A DNA stretch of 32,993 nt from a virus: positions 1-32,993 of IMG/VR virus record IMGVR_UViG_3300035181_000505. One strand, written 5' to 3'. This document shows positions 1 through 7,477 of this stretch, in pieces. Within the stretch, counting starts at the first letter, position 1. Every line of letters starts with the position of its first letter. The notes under the pieces were generated by a model. The model saw nothing but the letters and a program-made list of their open reading frames with translations, had not been told where the DNA came from and searched no databases. Made by a program: the position numbers and the translations under genes.

Positions 1-1
1 T

Positions 2-97
2 CCCCAAGTAGCCCCCCCACCCCCTCAGCAGTCCTCAATGGATGAAGGCCAGATGAATGCGGTCCCACAGGGGGTTGACATGCCCCCTCAGATGTGA
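2..97 (+). CDS. C-terminal end of the upstream gene, probably portal protein (partial)
   Basis: An open frame enters from the left edge and stops at TGA 95-97. The 31 visible residues are rich in Pro, Gln and Met, as disordered C-terminal tails of podovirus portal proteins often are. The next substantial gene is the scaffold and then the coat protein, so a portal is expected here by P22/T7-type gene order. No portal domain is inside the window, so the name rests on position and composition only. Confidence 0.5.
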   Translation, partial: PQVAPPPPQQSSMDEGQMNAVPQGVDMPPQM

Positions 98-110
98 TAC
101 ACTCGCTCCC

Positions 111-212
111 ATGAACAAATTCCACGCCTTGAAGGACCTTAGCAAGGATTACGTGCACGTAGGAACAGCTTTACTTGTGGGCGATATCACAGGGCCGGAG
201 TTCACTCAATGA
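111..212 (+). CDS. Small 33-residue hypothetical protein
   Basis: ATG at 111 opens a 33-codon frame that ends in TGA 210-212, sharing ATGA with the scaffold start at 209. That coupling, together with tight packing between the upstream stop and the scaffold gene, argues for a translated leader gene. The product begins MNKFHALKDL and has a short hydrophobic middle. There is no clear Shine-Dalgarno sequence before its ATG. I do not recognise the protein. It may be a small head protein or mainly a coupling peptide for the scaffold. Confidence 0.45.
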   Translation: MNKFHALKDLSKDYVHVGTALLVGDITGPEFTQ

Positions 213-1132
213 GTGCTGAAGATACAGGTGCTTCAAGTGCCCCATCAGTAGCAACCCCTGCGGTCGAAGGACCAAAGGAGATATTCGTCGGTGGTCAGCA
301 GACCAACTTATCTAATGCCCCAAAAGACGATGTTACAGATGTAACGCCAAAAAGCGATTCGAAATCCACAACTGAAACCAAAACCACTAATTCGAACAGC
401 GATTCGGCTGATGGTGAGGACGGACAATCTCAACGTGATTCTAAGGGCCGTTTTAAAGGCGGAGTTCAAGATCGCATTGATGAATTGACCCGTTCTCGCC
501 GTGAGGCGGAACGTGAGGCAGCTTATTGGCGTGCCCGTGCTACTGGACCAGATTCGGCGCAACCTCCGGCCCAAACAGCCGCTAAATCTCAGCCACCCGA
601 GCCAAGTACGTTCAAGACTCAAGAGGAATATATCGACGTTCTGACTGACTATAAGTTGGAGCAGAAGCTTGCATCGAAAGACATCGAAGCGGCTCAGACA
701 AAGGTTATCGAAACTCGTGCCCGATCTTGGCAAGAGAAGTTGGTAGCTGCACGTACTGAGATTCCCGATTTTGATGCGGTCCTGAACAATGCGGACTTCC
801 AAGTAGCAAACCACATTACGGAAGCTCTATTTGAATCAGATCACGGCGCAAAGATTGCTCATCATCTTGCTCAAAACCCCGATGTTGTTGACAAGTTGAA
901 CGGAATGTCGCCTGCAAAGGCGGCTCTGGAATTGGGTAGGATTGAAGCTTCATTCGATAAAAAATCTCCTGAGTCAGTTGCTACGAATGCAGTGGAGCCT
1001 CGTATAACAAAAGCTCCGTCTCCGATCAAACCTGTTGGCGCTGGCCGTGCTACGACACCTTCTTTGGGCGATCTGCCTATGGAAGATTATGTCAAAGCTC
1101 GGAAAGCACAAGGGGCTGCTTGGGCACGGTAA
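209..1132 (+). CDS. Head scaffolding protein
   Basis: This 307-residue protein is hydrophilic and charged, with no transmembrane segment. Its first 90 residues are Ser/Thr/Asp-rich and probably disordered. They are followed by a helical stretch with the pattern GRFKGGVQDRIDELTRSRREAE (residues about 79-100, quoted here in part: RIDELTRSRREAE), which is common in scaffolds of short-tailed phages. The C-terminal part carries mixed-charge helices. Scaffolds guide coat subunits into procapsids and then leave or are recycled. The gene sits between the portal side and the coat gene, the usual scaffold place, and starts with an ATGA overlap on the small upstream frame. Sequence alone cannot show whether it is cut by a protease; no protease gene is seen nearby. 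Confidence 0.8.
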   Translation: MSAEDTGASSAPSVATPAVEGPKEIFVGGQQTNLSNAPKDDVTDVTPKSDSKSTTETKTTNSNSDSADGEDGQSQRDSKGRFKGGVQDRIDELTRSRREAEREAAYWRARATGPDSAQPPAQTAAKSQPPEPSTFKTQEEYIDVLTDYKLEQKLASKDIEAAQTKVIETRARSWQEKLVAARTEIPDFDAVLNNADFQVANHITEALFESDHGAKIAHHLAQNPDVVDKLNGMSPAKAALELGRIEASFDKKSPESVATNAVEPRITKAPSPIKPVGAGRATTPSLGDLPMEDYVKARKAQGAAWAR

Positions 1133-1153
1133 TCAAACCTCCAAGGAACCAAA

Positions 1154-2365
1154 ATGTCTAATGTATTAGCAACTACCAGCGTTGTCGCCAAAGAAGCGGT
1201 GGCAATTCTGGAAAACATGCTCTCTTTCTCGGGCATGGTCAATCGTGATTGGGAAGACGAATTCACCCAGAACATGGAACGTGGATACGCCCCCGGTCAA
1301 ACCATCAACATCAAGCGCCCTCCTCGTTATGTGTATCGTGACGGTCGTGTCGCGTCGCCTCAAGGCACTGTGGAATCCACCATTCCACTGACCTTGGCTC
1401 AAGGCGGCTGTGACTTGCAGTTCACTGCGAACGAACGTACTCTGTCCCTGACCAAGCTGGAAGATAAAATTCAAGCTGCTATGGCCACGGTAGCCAATGA
1501 AATCGATCGTCGCGGTCTGGACATAGCCCGTTTGACTTCGAACAATGTGATCGGTACTCCCGGCGTTGCGCCCAACACTCAACTATTGGCTTTGCAAGCC
1601 ATCACTGGTCTGAATCAACGCATGGATGAAATGGGTGCCCCTCGTGACAAACGTCGCGGCCTTATTTTATCTCCCGCGCTGAACGCTCCAATGGTTGTCG
1701 GTATGGCTGGTATGTTCAACAGCCAAACCATCCTCGACAAGCAGATGAAGCAGGGTATGATGGTTGACTCATTGGGCTTGATGTATGCCATGGACCAAAA
1801 CGTCCAGACTCATACCAACGGCACTGCTGTGGTAGGTACCAATACTGTCAACGGCGCTAGTCAGACAGGCGCAGCTATCACGGTTAATACTTTGAATGGT
1901 ACGATTACCCGTGGTACGAAGATCACTTTTGCTAACGTATTTGCGGTCAATCCGCAATCTCGTCAATCGACTGGTACTCTGCAACAATTCACTGTGACTG
2001 CCGATGCTGCTGCATCCGCTACTACTTTGAATATCAGCCCCGCGATTGTAGCTTCTGGTGCATTCCAGAACGTTACTATCAGCCCCGCAAATAGTGCCGT
2101 GATCACGATCTTTGGTACTGCTTCCGGTAGCTATTCTTTCAACCCCGCATTCCATAAGGATGCGTTCACATTGGCCATGGTCCCAATGTGGGCACCCAAG
2201 GGTGGTAAAGGTGTGGTTGATGTCTCTCAGACTGAGTACAAAGGTTTCCGTTTGAAAGTCACGGAATTCTATGACGGCATGGGTGACGTTTCGATCATGC
2301 GTATCGACGTGTTGTATGGTTGGGCTTCACCATACCCCGAACTCAGTTGCGGTTACGCGCTGTAA
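1154..2365 (+). CDS. Major capsid (coat) protein, P22 gp5 type
   Basis: The 403-residue product forms the icosahedral shell. It resembles the P22 coat family: an N-terminal helical region, then a long basic and beta-rich section (residues about 55-80, INIKRPPRYVYRDGR), and an inserted beta domain at about 220-320. The segment GTITRGTKITFANVFAVNP in that insert parallels the P22 I-domain motif with MKRGDKISFAGV. The C-terminus contains the VLYGWASPYPE segment, matching the P22 ALWYG region. A good ribosome site (AAGGA) lies 8 bases before ATG 1154. It directly follows the scaffold gene and is followed by a terminator-like hairpin, which suits very high expression of this gene. Confidence 0.92.
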   Translation: MSNVLATTSVVAKEAVAILENMLSFSGMVNRDWEDEFTQNMERGYAPGQTINIKRPPRYVYRDGRVASPQGTVESTIPLTLAQGGCDLQFTANERTLSLTKLEDKIQAAMATVANEIDRRGLDIARLTSNNVIGTPGVAPNTQLLALQAITGLNQRMDEMGAPRDKRRGLILSPALNAPMVVGMAGMFNSQTILDKQMKQGMMVDSLGLMYAMDQNVQTHTNGTAVVGTNTVNGASQTGAAITVNTLNGTITRGTKITFANVFAVNPQSRQSTGTLQQFTVTADAAASATTLNISPAIVASGAFQNVTISPANSAVITIFGTASGSYSFNPAFHKDAFTLAMVPMWAPKGGKGVVDVSQTEYKGFRLKVTEFYDGMGDVSIMRIDVLYGWASPYPELSCGYAL

Positions 2366-2370
2366 TAACC

Positions 2371-2400
2371 TCGGGGCTGTGACAGGACCCCGATTCTTTC
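2371..2400 (+). terminator. Terminator-like hairpin after the coat gene
   Basis: TCGGGG at 2371-2376 pairs perfectly with CCCCGA at 2388-2393, and the following bases TTCTTTC are pyrimidine-rich. The coat gene stops at 2365. The T tract is imperfect, so this may only be a partial terminator or an mRNA-stabilising 3' hairpin. Confidence 0.5.
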
Positions 2401-2420
2401 CTTTAACTTCTGGAAACATC

Positions 2421-2921
2421 ATGAAACAATTCTTTTCTCACCTCGTAGCAGTTGTACTGCTGTTTTTGGGTACCGTGGTCACCCGTGTTGCCCAGCCTAC
2501 TCCCCGTTGGGTATCGCAAGGTGGTTTCGTTCTGCTGTCGCGTCCATATGGCGGTTATGCTGCTGGTACGATTGTCGAATTGCCGAAATCCACTGAGGAC
2601 ACGTTGATTGCTGCCGGTCAAGCGGTTACTAGTTCTGGACCTCCAACCCCCGGTGCTGTGACTACTACATTATCAGGTGGTGCGTGTGCTGTTGCTGCTG
2701 CTGCTTCATCTGTAGTTATCACGAATCCGCTAGTCACTGCGCAAACGTTGATTTATGCGGCGATCGCACAAGCCGTTGCTGATACGACCGCGTTTAACGT
2801 GACTCGTGTGGTGGCCGCAAACGGTTCGTTCACGATTTTCTTGAATGCCGCAACCACTGCAGCCGTGACTGTTGATTGGGCGATTCTCGCTCCTTTCGGC
2901 ACTCTGTCTTCGCCTACCTAA
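2421..2921 (+). CDS. Hypothetical virion-region protein with N-terminal signal or membrane helix
   Basis: I chose ATG 2421 because it follows the post-coat hairpin; the longer frame from 2271 would run through the coat gene. The 166-residue product opens MKQFFSHLVAVVLLFLGTVV, a basic start plus about 16 hydrophobic residues, looking like a signal peptide or membrane anchor. The remainder is Ala/Thr/Val-rich, probably all beta, with few charged residues. Position between coat and tail genes suggests a head decoration or similar structural protein, but an N-terminal export signal is unusual for one. I do not recognise the family. Confidence 0.7.
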   Translation: MKQFFSHLVAVVLLFLGTVVTRVAQPTPRWVSQGGFVLLSRPYGGYAAGTIVELPKSTEDTLIAAGQAVTSSGPPTPGAVTTTLSGGACAVAAAASSVVITNPLVTAQTLIYAAIAQAVADTTAFNVTRVVAANGSFTIFLNAATTAAVTVDWAILAPFGTLSSPT

Positions 2922-2985
2922 TTTAAAGGTAATAAGTAGGAGGCTGGAGTAATTCGGCCCCCTTTATTGTACTTAGGAGAATTTC

Positions 2986-3132
2986 ATGTTCGAAATCCAA
3001 GAATACCCAAAGATGCTGTACCTCAACGGCGATGCGACCAAACAAAAAACGGTCAATTCTGTTGAAGAGGAAGAGGCGTCAGGTCCCGACTGGCTCGATG
3101 CCCCGGTGGACCCTGTCGCCGATACCGAGTAG
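2986..3132 (+). CDS. Small acidic hypothetical protein (48 aa)
   Basis: ATG 2986 has a strong ribosome site (TAGGAGA, 7 bases upstream). The 48-residue product is acidic, with a run EEEEA near residue 27 and C-terminal DPVADTE. It is too short for most gene callers. It lies between a head-region gene and a structured RNA element. I do not recognise it. Similar short acidic proteins occur in head regions of podoviruses, but function is unknown. Confidence 0.65.
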   Translation: MFEIQEYPKMLYLNGDATKQKTVNSVEEEEASGPDWLDAPVDPVADTE

Positions 3133-3135
3133 TAT

Positions 3136-3200
3136 CTCCGTGGCGCTCTGACTCTCGGTCCCCTGTATATATAGCCCGGACCCCCTAGAGCGCCTCGGAG
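3136..3200 (+). promoter_or_regulatory. Long intergenic stem-loop
   Basis: CTCCGTGGCGCTCT (3136-3149) and AGAGCGCCTCGGAG (3187-3200) are inverted repeats matching at 13 of 14 positions. Inside the loop, GGTCC (3157-3161) pairs with GGACC (3178-3182). No T run follows, so it does not look like an intrinsic terminator. An RNase III-type processing site or translation control of the gene at 3220 is possible. Confidence 0.6.
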
Positions 3201-3219
3201 AGCCTATCAGGAACACGAA

Positions 3220-4053
3220 ATGCAAAAATTCTCTCAAGATATACAAGGTGTGTTCCGGGGGAATCTTACCCCTTTAGTCGGTGCGACGTGCAGTGTATAT
3301 AATGCAGGTACATCGGTACTGGCTACCATTTACAGTGATAACGGGGTCACACTTTCACCTAATCCGTTCACTACCTCTAACACCGGAAATGCTGCGTTTT
3401 ACGCTGCCGATGGTCGTTATGATATGACTGTGACTTCGCCCGGATATACGACGGTTACTTATTCTGACTTCATTCTTGAAGATACACGAGATAGTCTGAC
3501 TTACACAGACACAGGCATTATTGCCTCATTCAGCAGTACGACAGCGGGTTACAACCAGTTAGTATTGCAGAACAAATCAGCTGCTACCAATGCCAGTACT
3601 AACTTAAATGTCAGTAATAATGTCGCATCGTCGGTTGCCGGATTTGTTGAGCTTGGTATTAATTCGAGCGCGTTCGCTGGTTCTGGGTCTTTTGGCCAGC
3701 CCAATTATGGTTACATCGCAGTTGCATCATCTGACCTAGTAGTCGGTACTTATAGCGCAGCAAATATTCGGTTTGTAGTGAATAGCGGTATCACAGACGC
3801 CATGCGTATTGCGATATCTGGAAGGGTCATAATCGCCCCTGACACTGCTGTTCCTGCGGGTGGTACGGCAGGATTAGGATTGACGATGTCCAGCACTGCT
3901 GATTTGGGTATATTTTTTGGGTCAGGTCTTCCGACTCTTGCAGCCGCTAAAGGTTCACTGTACTTGAGGACAGACGGTTCAAGCACCACTACTCGGATGT
4001 ACATTAATACGAATGGTGCGTCCACATGGACTAACGTGGTCACAACAGCATGA
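3220..4053 (+). CDS. Short tail fibre or spike-like protein with shared N-terminal anchor domain
   Basis: The 277-residue product starts with a beta domain (about 1-90) patterned PLVGATCSVYNAGTSVL, then Asn-Pro, then Gly-Asn-Ala-x-Phe. The same pattern occurs at the N-terminus of the large fibre at 12132. The rest is Ser/Thr/Ala/Gly-rich with no charged helices, as in beta-solenoid or trimeric fibre shafts, ending with a Trp-containing strand. I infer a virion-attached fibre or spike-adaptor. AGGA precedes the ATG and its end overlaps the gp4-like gene by ATGA. A catalytic site for sugar cleavage is not visible. Confidence 0.65.
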   Translation: MQKFSQDIQGVFRGNLTPLVGATCSVYNAGTSVLATIYSDNGVTLSPNPFTTSNTGNAAFYAADGRYDMTVTSPGYTTVTYSDFILEDTRDSLTYTDTGIIASFSSTTAGYNQLVLQNKSAATNASTNLNVSNNVASSVAGFVELGINSSAFAGSGSFGQPNYGYIAVASSDLVVGTYSAANIRFVVNSGITDAMRIAISGRVIIAPDTAVPAGGTAGLGLTMSSTADLGIFFGSGLPTLAAAKGSLYLRTDGSSTTTRMYINTNGASTWTNVVTTA

Positions 4054-4787
4054 CAATCATACTCGCAAGCAGTTCAGATACGATCACCGCTTTGGAGTTG
4101 ATTACCCGCTCCATGCGGTTGATCAATGCTATTGCGGCAGGTGAGGAACCAGAACCCGAAGATGCGAATGATGCATTACAAACTCTGAATGAAATGGTTG
4201 ATGGCTGGTCTACACAGTCGTTGGCGGTATATGCTACGAACAATGACCAGTTCACCACAACCCCCGGTAAAGCTACATATACATACGGGATAGGTGGTGA
4301 GATCGACGCTCAACGTCCGGTGTTTGTTAATGATGCCTATTGTATCCGTAATGGTGTAACTACATACGTTCGGACCATCGATATTACTGAGTATAACATC
4401 ATCCCTCTTAAGGGGACTTCTCAACCTCTGGTGGAACGGTTGATGTTTATCAACTTATATCCTTTGGCAGAAGTAACTCTATGGCCCGTCCCCTCTGAAT
4501 CTGTCACAATTGGCATCACCGCTGGTCGAGTAATGACCCGTGTGGAAGGCTTGCAGACTAAAATCATATTACCTCCCGGCTACCTCCGAGCGTTGCGATA
4601 CAATCTAGCAGTAGACTTATGGCCAGAATATTCAAACAAGCTTACCGATATCACGCAAATCCGTCAAATCGCGAACAAGTCGCTCGGCAATATTAAAGTC
4701 ACAAATGTTGACAACGCCGAAATGGATTATTCCAGCGTTCCCATGGTGGAAACTGGACGTAGCTGGGATTGGAGGACTAGTTCATGA
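4050..4787 (+). CDS. Head-tail connector / tail accessory protein, P22 gp4-like
   Basis: This 245-residue protein begins with helical sequence in which ITRSMRLINAIAAGE is followed by DANDALQTLNEMVDGW. That matches the gp4-type pattern of a short N-terminal helix pair carrying an LxxMxxxW element. The middle is beta-rich (LWPVPSESVTIGI) and a helical segment near 175-200 (LPPGYLRALRYNLAVDLWPE) is typical of podovirus tail adaptors. gp4-like proteins bind under the portal ring and close the packaged head. The ATGA overlaps on both sides and the gp10-like gene next door support the call. The name is by family resemblance; it is longer than P22 gp4. Confidence 0.75.
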   Translation: MTIILASSSDTITALELITRSMRLINAIAAGEEPEPEDANDALQTLNEMVDGWSTQSLAVYATNNDQFTTTPGKATYTYGIGGEIDAQRPVFVNDAYCIRNGVTTYVRTIDITEYNIIPLKGTSQPLVERLMFINLYPLAEVTLWPVPSESVTIGITAGRVMTRVEGLQTKIILPPGYLRALRYNLAVDLWPEYSNKLTDITQIRQIANKSLGNIKVTNVDNAEMDYSSVPMVETGRSWDWRTSS

Positions 4788-6208
4788 CTGAATTGGTCGG
4801 ATTTATTGGTAGTTCACATGTTGATCGGTCTTTACCGTTCGATGCACAGCGCTGTATCAATCTGTTTCCATCAGTGGCGGCCAGTGGCACTGCCAAATCT
4901 GCTGCCAAACTGGTGTCTTGTCCCGGATTGAAGCTTTGGGCGAATAAATCCAGTGAGAACCAGCAAGGTGTTCGTGGGATTTTGGTATTTGATGATAATT
5001 CCATGTTCGTGGTCATGTCAACCAAAGTTTATCGGTATGACGTCGGTGGTACAGCAATATTGATTGGTACTGTACCATTTGGTACTGGCCCGGTGGCTAT
5101 GGAAACCAATGGGATCACTATTTTCGCCAGTGCAGGTTCTATCGCTTGGGTCATCAACCCAGCGGCCAATACTCTCACCACTTACACTGATATTTCTTTC
5201 ACTGGTGCTACTGGTATTGGATTTATTAATGGTCAGTATGTGTTCAATCAGCCCGGCACATCCAAGTTCTGGGTTATGGATGCTTATTCCACAATTTTGA
5301 ATCCTCTAAATTTCGCTACTGCTGAGGGTTCCCCGGATGGTTTGGTCACGCTGGTGGTTAATCATCAAGAAGTTTGGTTGTTTGGTCAGTCTACTATTGA
5401 AGTGTGGACCGGTGATGGTACAGCTGGATTCGGTTACAGTCGTGTGCCCGGTGTGTTTATCGAGCAGGGCTGTGTGGCCCCCTATAGTGCTACGAAAATC
5501 GTCGATTCGATCTTCTGGCTCTCGTCCAATAGAAATGGTGAGGGGCTAGTATTCCGCACTATGGGATACGGAATCAAGCAAATCAGTAATTCGTCATTAG
5601 AACAAGCGATCGCAAAATATGCAGTCATTTCTGATGCAGTTGCATATACTTACCAGCAAGAAGGTCATTTCTTTTATGTTTTATCCTTCCCGACTCAAGG
5701 TGTCACGTGGGTTTACGACACCGTTACAGACACATGGCACCAAAGGGCATGGAAAAAAGAAAATGGTCAGTTCGATCGTCATCGGGGAAATTGTCATGGC
5801 TTCTTTAACCGGAAAAACATTGTCGGTGATTGGCAAAATGGTAAGTTATATGTGCTGGATACCACCACGTTCGATGATGACGGAACGCCGTTAGTTCGGC
5901 TTCGTTCTTCGCCTTACATTGCAGCACAAAACACCCGAATTCCTCACATGTCCATTCAATTCGACATGGAAGTGGGTATTGGCCTGCAAGAAGGTCAGGG
6001 GTCTGATCCTATGGCTATGCTTCGCTGGTCAGATGATGGTGGCAAGACTTGGAGCAATCAGCGGTCACGGAAGATCGGTAAGACCGGTAAGTATGAGAGT
6101 CGTGTGCGGTTCACCCGCCTAGGTCAATCCCGGACCCGTGTTTACGAGCTGTCAATATCGGACCCTATCTCGGTCACGATTTATGCGGCGAATATGAATG
6201 TCGAATAA
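4784..6208 (+). CDS. Packaged-DNA stabilisation / tail hub protein, P22 gp10-like
   Basis: The 474-residue product resembles P22 gp10 along its length. Landmarks are an N-terminal CINLFPSVAASG segment with PGLKLW, the YVFNQPGTSKFWVMDA region, SPDGLVTLVVNHQEVWLFG followed by STIEVWTG, and the late WSDDGGKTWSNQRSR segment. Many short beta strands are consistent with a beta-propeller fold. gp10 caps the gp4 ring, holds DNA in the head and carries the needle and tailspikes. It starts with an ATGA overlap on the gp4-like gene. No separate tail needle (gp26-like) gene was recognised. Confidence 0.85.
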   Translation: MTELVGFIGSSHVDRSLPFDAQRCINLFPSVAASGTAKSAAKLVSCPGLKLWANKSSENQQGVRGILVFDDNSMFVVMSTKVYRYDVGGTAILIGTVPFGTGPVAMETNGITIFASAGSIAWVINPAANTLTTYTDISFTGATGIGFINGQYVFNQPGTSKFWVMDAYSTILNPLNFATAEGSPDGLVTLVVNHQEVWLFGQSTIEVWTGDGTAGFGYSRVPGVFIEQGCVAPYSATKIVDSIFWLSSNRNGEGLVFRTMGYGIKQISNSSLEQAIAKYAVISDAVAYTYQQEGHFFYVLSFPTQGVTWVYDTVTDTWHQRAWKKENGQFDRHRGNCHGFFNRKNIVGDWQNGKLYVLDTTTFDDDGTPLVRLRSSPYIAAQNTRIPHMSIQFDMEVGIGLQEGQGSDPMAMLRWSDDGGKTWSNQRSRKIGKTGKYESRVRFTRLGQSRTRVYELSISDPISVTIYAANMNVE

Positions 6209-6455
6209 TACCAACCTTAACATTTCTGCCAACACCCCTGCTCTAGATGGTGTTGATAACATCGATTCGCGCTTTGCTCGAAGTTGGTATGGTTTTTTTG
6301 TAACACTTGCTCAGAAAGTCAGGATACTGGATGGCGGTGAGTCGACTTCGGCCACGGCGGGGGTTGCGTCTGCATTACCTGTTACACCTGCTGGGTACCT
6401 GACAATCATTGACAGTACAGGGGCAGATAAAAAAGTTCCGTACTACAACCCATGA
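6198..6455 (+). CDS. Small tail-region hypothetical protein (85 aa)
   Basis: The frame overlaps the end of the gp10-like gene by 11 bases and the next gene by ATGA, so it is almost surely translated. The product has an Asn/Ser-rich start, a conserved-looking aromatic stretch (SWYGFFVTLAQKV, about 30-42) and a C-terminal beta stretch GYLTIIDSTGADKKVPYY. Small proteins of this type occur beside the gp10 gene in short-tailed phages, probably in the virion. I cannot assign a function; a needle-linked or fibre-linked role is only inference. Confidence 0.7.
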   Translation: MSNNTNLNISANTPALDGVDNIDSRFARSWYGFFVTLAQKVRILDGGESTSATAGVASALPVTPAGYLTIIDSTGADKKVPYYNP

Positions 6456-7021
6456 AAAATTTTCAACGTCTCACAACCGGGATGGACGTCAAACCATTAA
6501 TGTTAGCTGTCGCTCGTCGCCCAGAACTCTGGAAAGAGGACACATATTTACGTGATTATCCTCAGGGTCCGTTCAAGATGATTGAGTCAATCATGTTACG
6601 ATTCCCGGTCAAATCGGTATGTGAGACTGAGGCTGAATTGCAAGATCATCTGAGCAAGTATGACCAACACGAGAATGTTGACTATCCGGCATATAAGCTG
6701 CTCACTGAGGCTCGTCCGATAGTGATGAATTTGATGCACTATGTGGGTGGTGAACGTCTGGGTCGGGTCATGATTAACAAGATCGCTCCCGGTGGAATGA
6801 TTTTCCCTCACGCAGATACCCCCGAACATGCCGAATACTATAGTCGTTTTCATGTTGTTCTACAGAGCACACTTGGCTGTCGTTTTCGTGCAGGAGACGA
6901 AGTAGTGCATATGGGTACTGGCGAAGTATGGTGGTTCGATAACAAGCAAGAACATGAAGTGGTGAATGAGGGGACAGATGACCGAATTCACATGATAGTT
7001 GACATTAGGACATCCCGGTAA
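6452..7021 (+). CDS. Aspartyl/asparaginyl beta-hydroxylase-like 2-oxoglutarate/Fe(II) dioxygenase
   Basis: This 189-residue protein shows the double-stranded beta-helix signature of the Asp/Arg hydroxylase family. His120 and Asp122 form the HxD motif (IFPHADTP), His168 is the distal iron ligand (KQEHEVVNEG), and Arg178 is placed to bind the 2-oxoglutarate carboxylate. The family hydroxylates Asp, Asn or Arg in proteins, or small molecules, using oxygen. The substrate here is unknown. It overlaps its neighbours by ATGA and TAATG, so it is transcribed with tail genes and made late. It may modify a virion or host protein. The complete motif set suggests an active enzyme. Confidence 0.85.
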   Translation: MKNFQRLTTGMDVKPLMLAVARRPELWKEDTYLRDYPQGPFKMIESIMLRFPVKSVCETEAELQDHLSKYDQHENVDYPAYKLLTEARPIVMNLMHYVGGERLGRVMINKIAPGGMIFPHADTPEHAEYYSRFHVVLQSTLGCRFRAGDEVVHMGTGEVWWFDNKQEHEVVNEGTDDRIHMIVDIRTSR

Positions 7022-7476
7022 TGGATATTCAATTAGAAAGTTTTGAAGAGCGGTTAGAGGAGTTGCAGACTCTTCTGCCCCTCCATTACCGGGAATTGGC
7101 GCTAAACCAAGACAAGGTACCACTGTCTCCTCTTTACGATATTTATATTCAGCGTGAACGTCTGGGCCAGTTAATTTTTATGACAATGCGCCAAGATAGT
7201 GAACTGGTTGGGTACTTCATCGGGTTTATTGCTCCCGGCCTCCATTATAGTACGTGCCTCACTTGCACGATGGATATTTTTTTCATTCGGCCAGATATCC
7301 GAGGATCAGGTTTACCGGGACTTAAATTGTTCCGAGCCTTGGAAAAAGAATTAAAACAGCGGGGAGTACATCGCTGGTTCGTTGGGTCAAAAGCTAAAGC
7401 TGATGCCAGCGCGTTATTTGAGCGATTAGACTTTGAAAAAGTCGAAGTCTATTACTCTAAATGGATTGGGGATTGA
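7021..7476 (+). CDS. GNAT-family N-acetyltransferase
   Basis: The 151-residue protein has the GNAT layout: strands at about 62-70 (LVGYFIGFI) and 82-89, then the acetyl-CoA pyrophosphate loop RGSGLPG at 94-100, a following helix (KLFRALEKELKQRG) and a C-terminal ALFERLDFEK motif. It would transfer an acetyl group from acetyl-CoA to an amine on a protein or small molecule; the target is unknown. Its ATG shares bases with the stop of the hydroxylase gene, making a two-enzyme cassette set between tail and ejection genes. Sequence does not tell whether both act on the same target. Confidence 0.85.
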   Translation: MDIQLESFEERLEELQTLLPLHYRELALNQDKVPLSPLYDIYIQRERLGQLIFMTMRQDSELVGYFIGFIAPGLHYSTCLTCTMDIFFIRPDIRGSGLPGLKLFRALEKELKQRGVHRWFVGSKAKADASALFERLDFEKVEVYYSKWIGD

Positions 7477-7477
7477 T

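Noticed and set aside
2924-2966. TAAAGG...CCTTTA stem after the gene ending at 2921
   Set aside because: Only six pairs around a large loop, no T run; too weak to list as a terminator.
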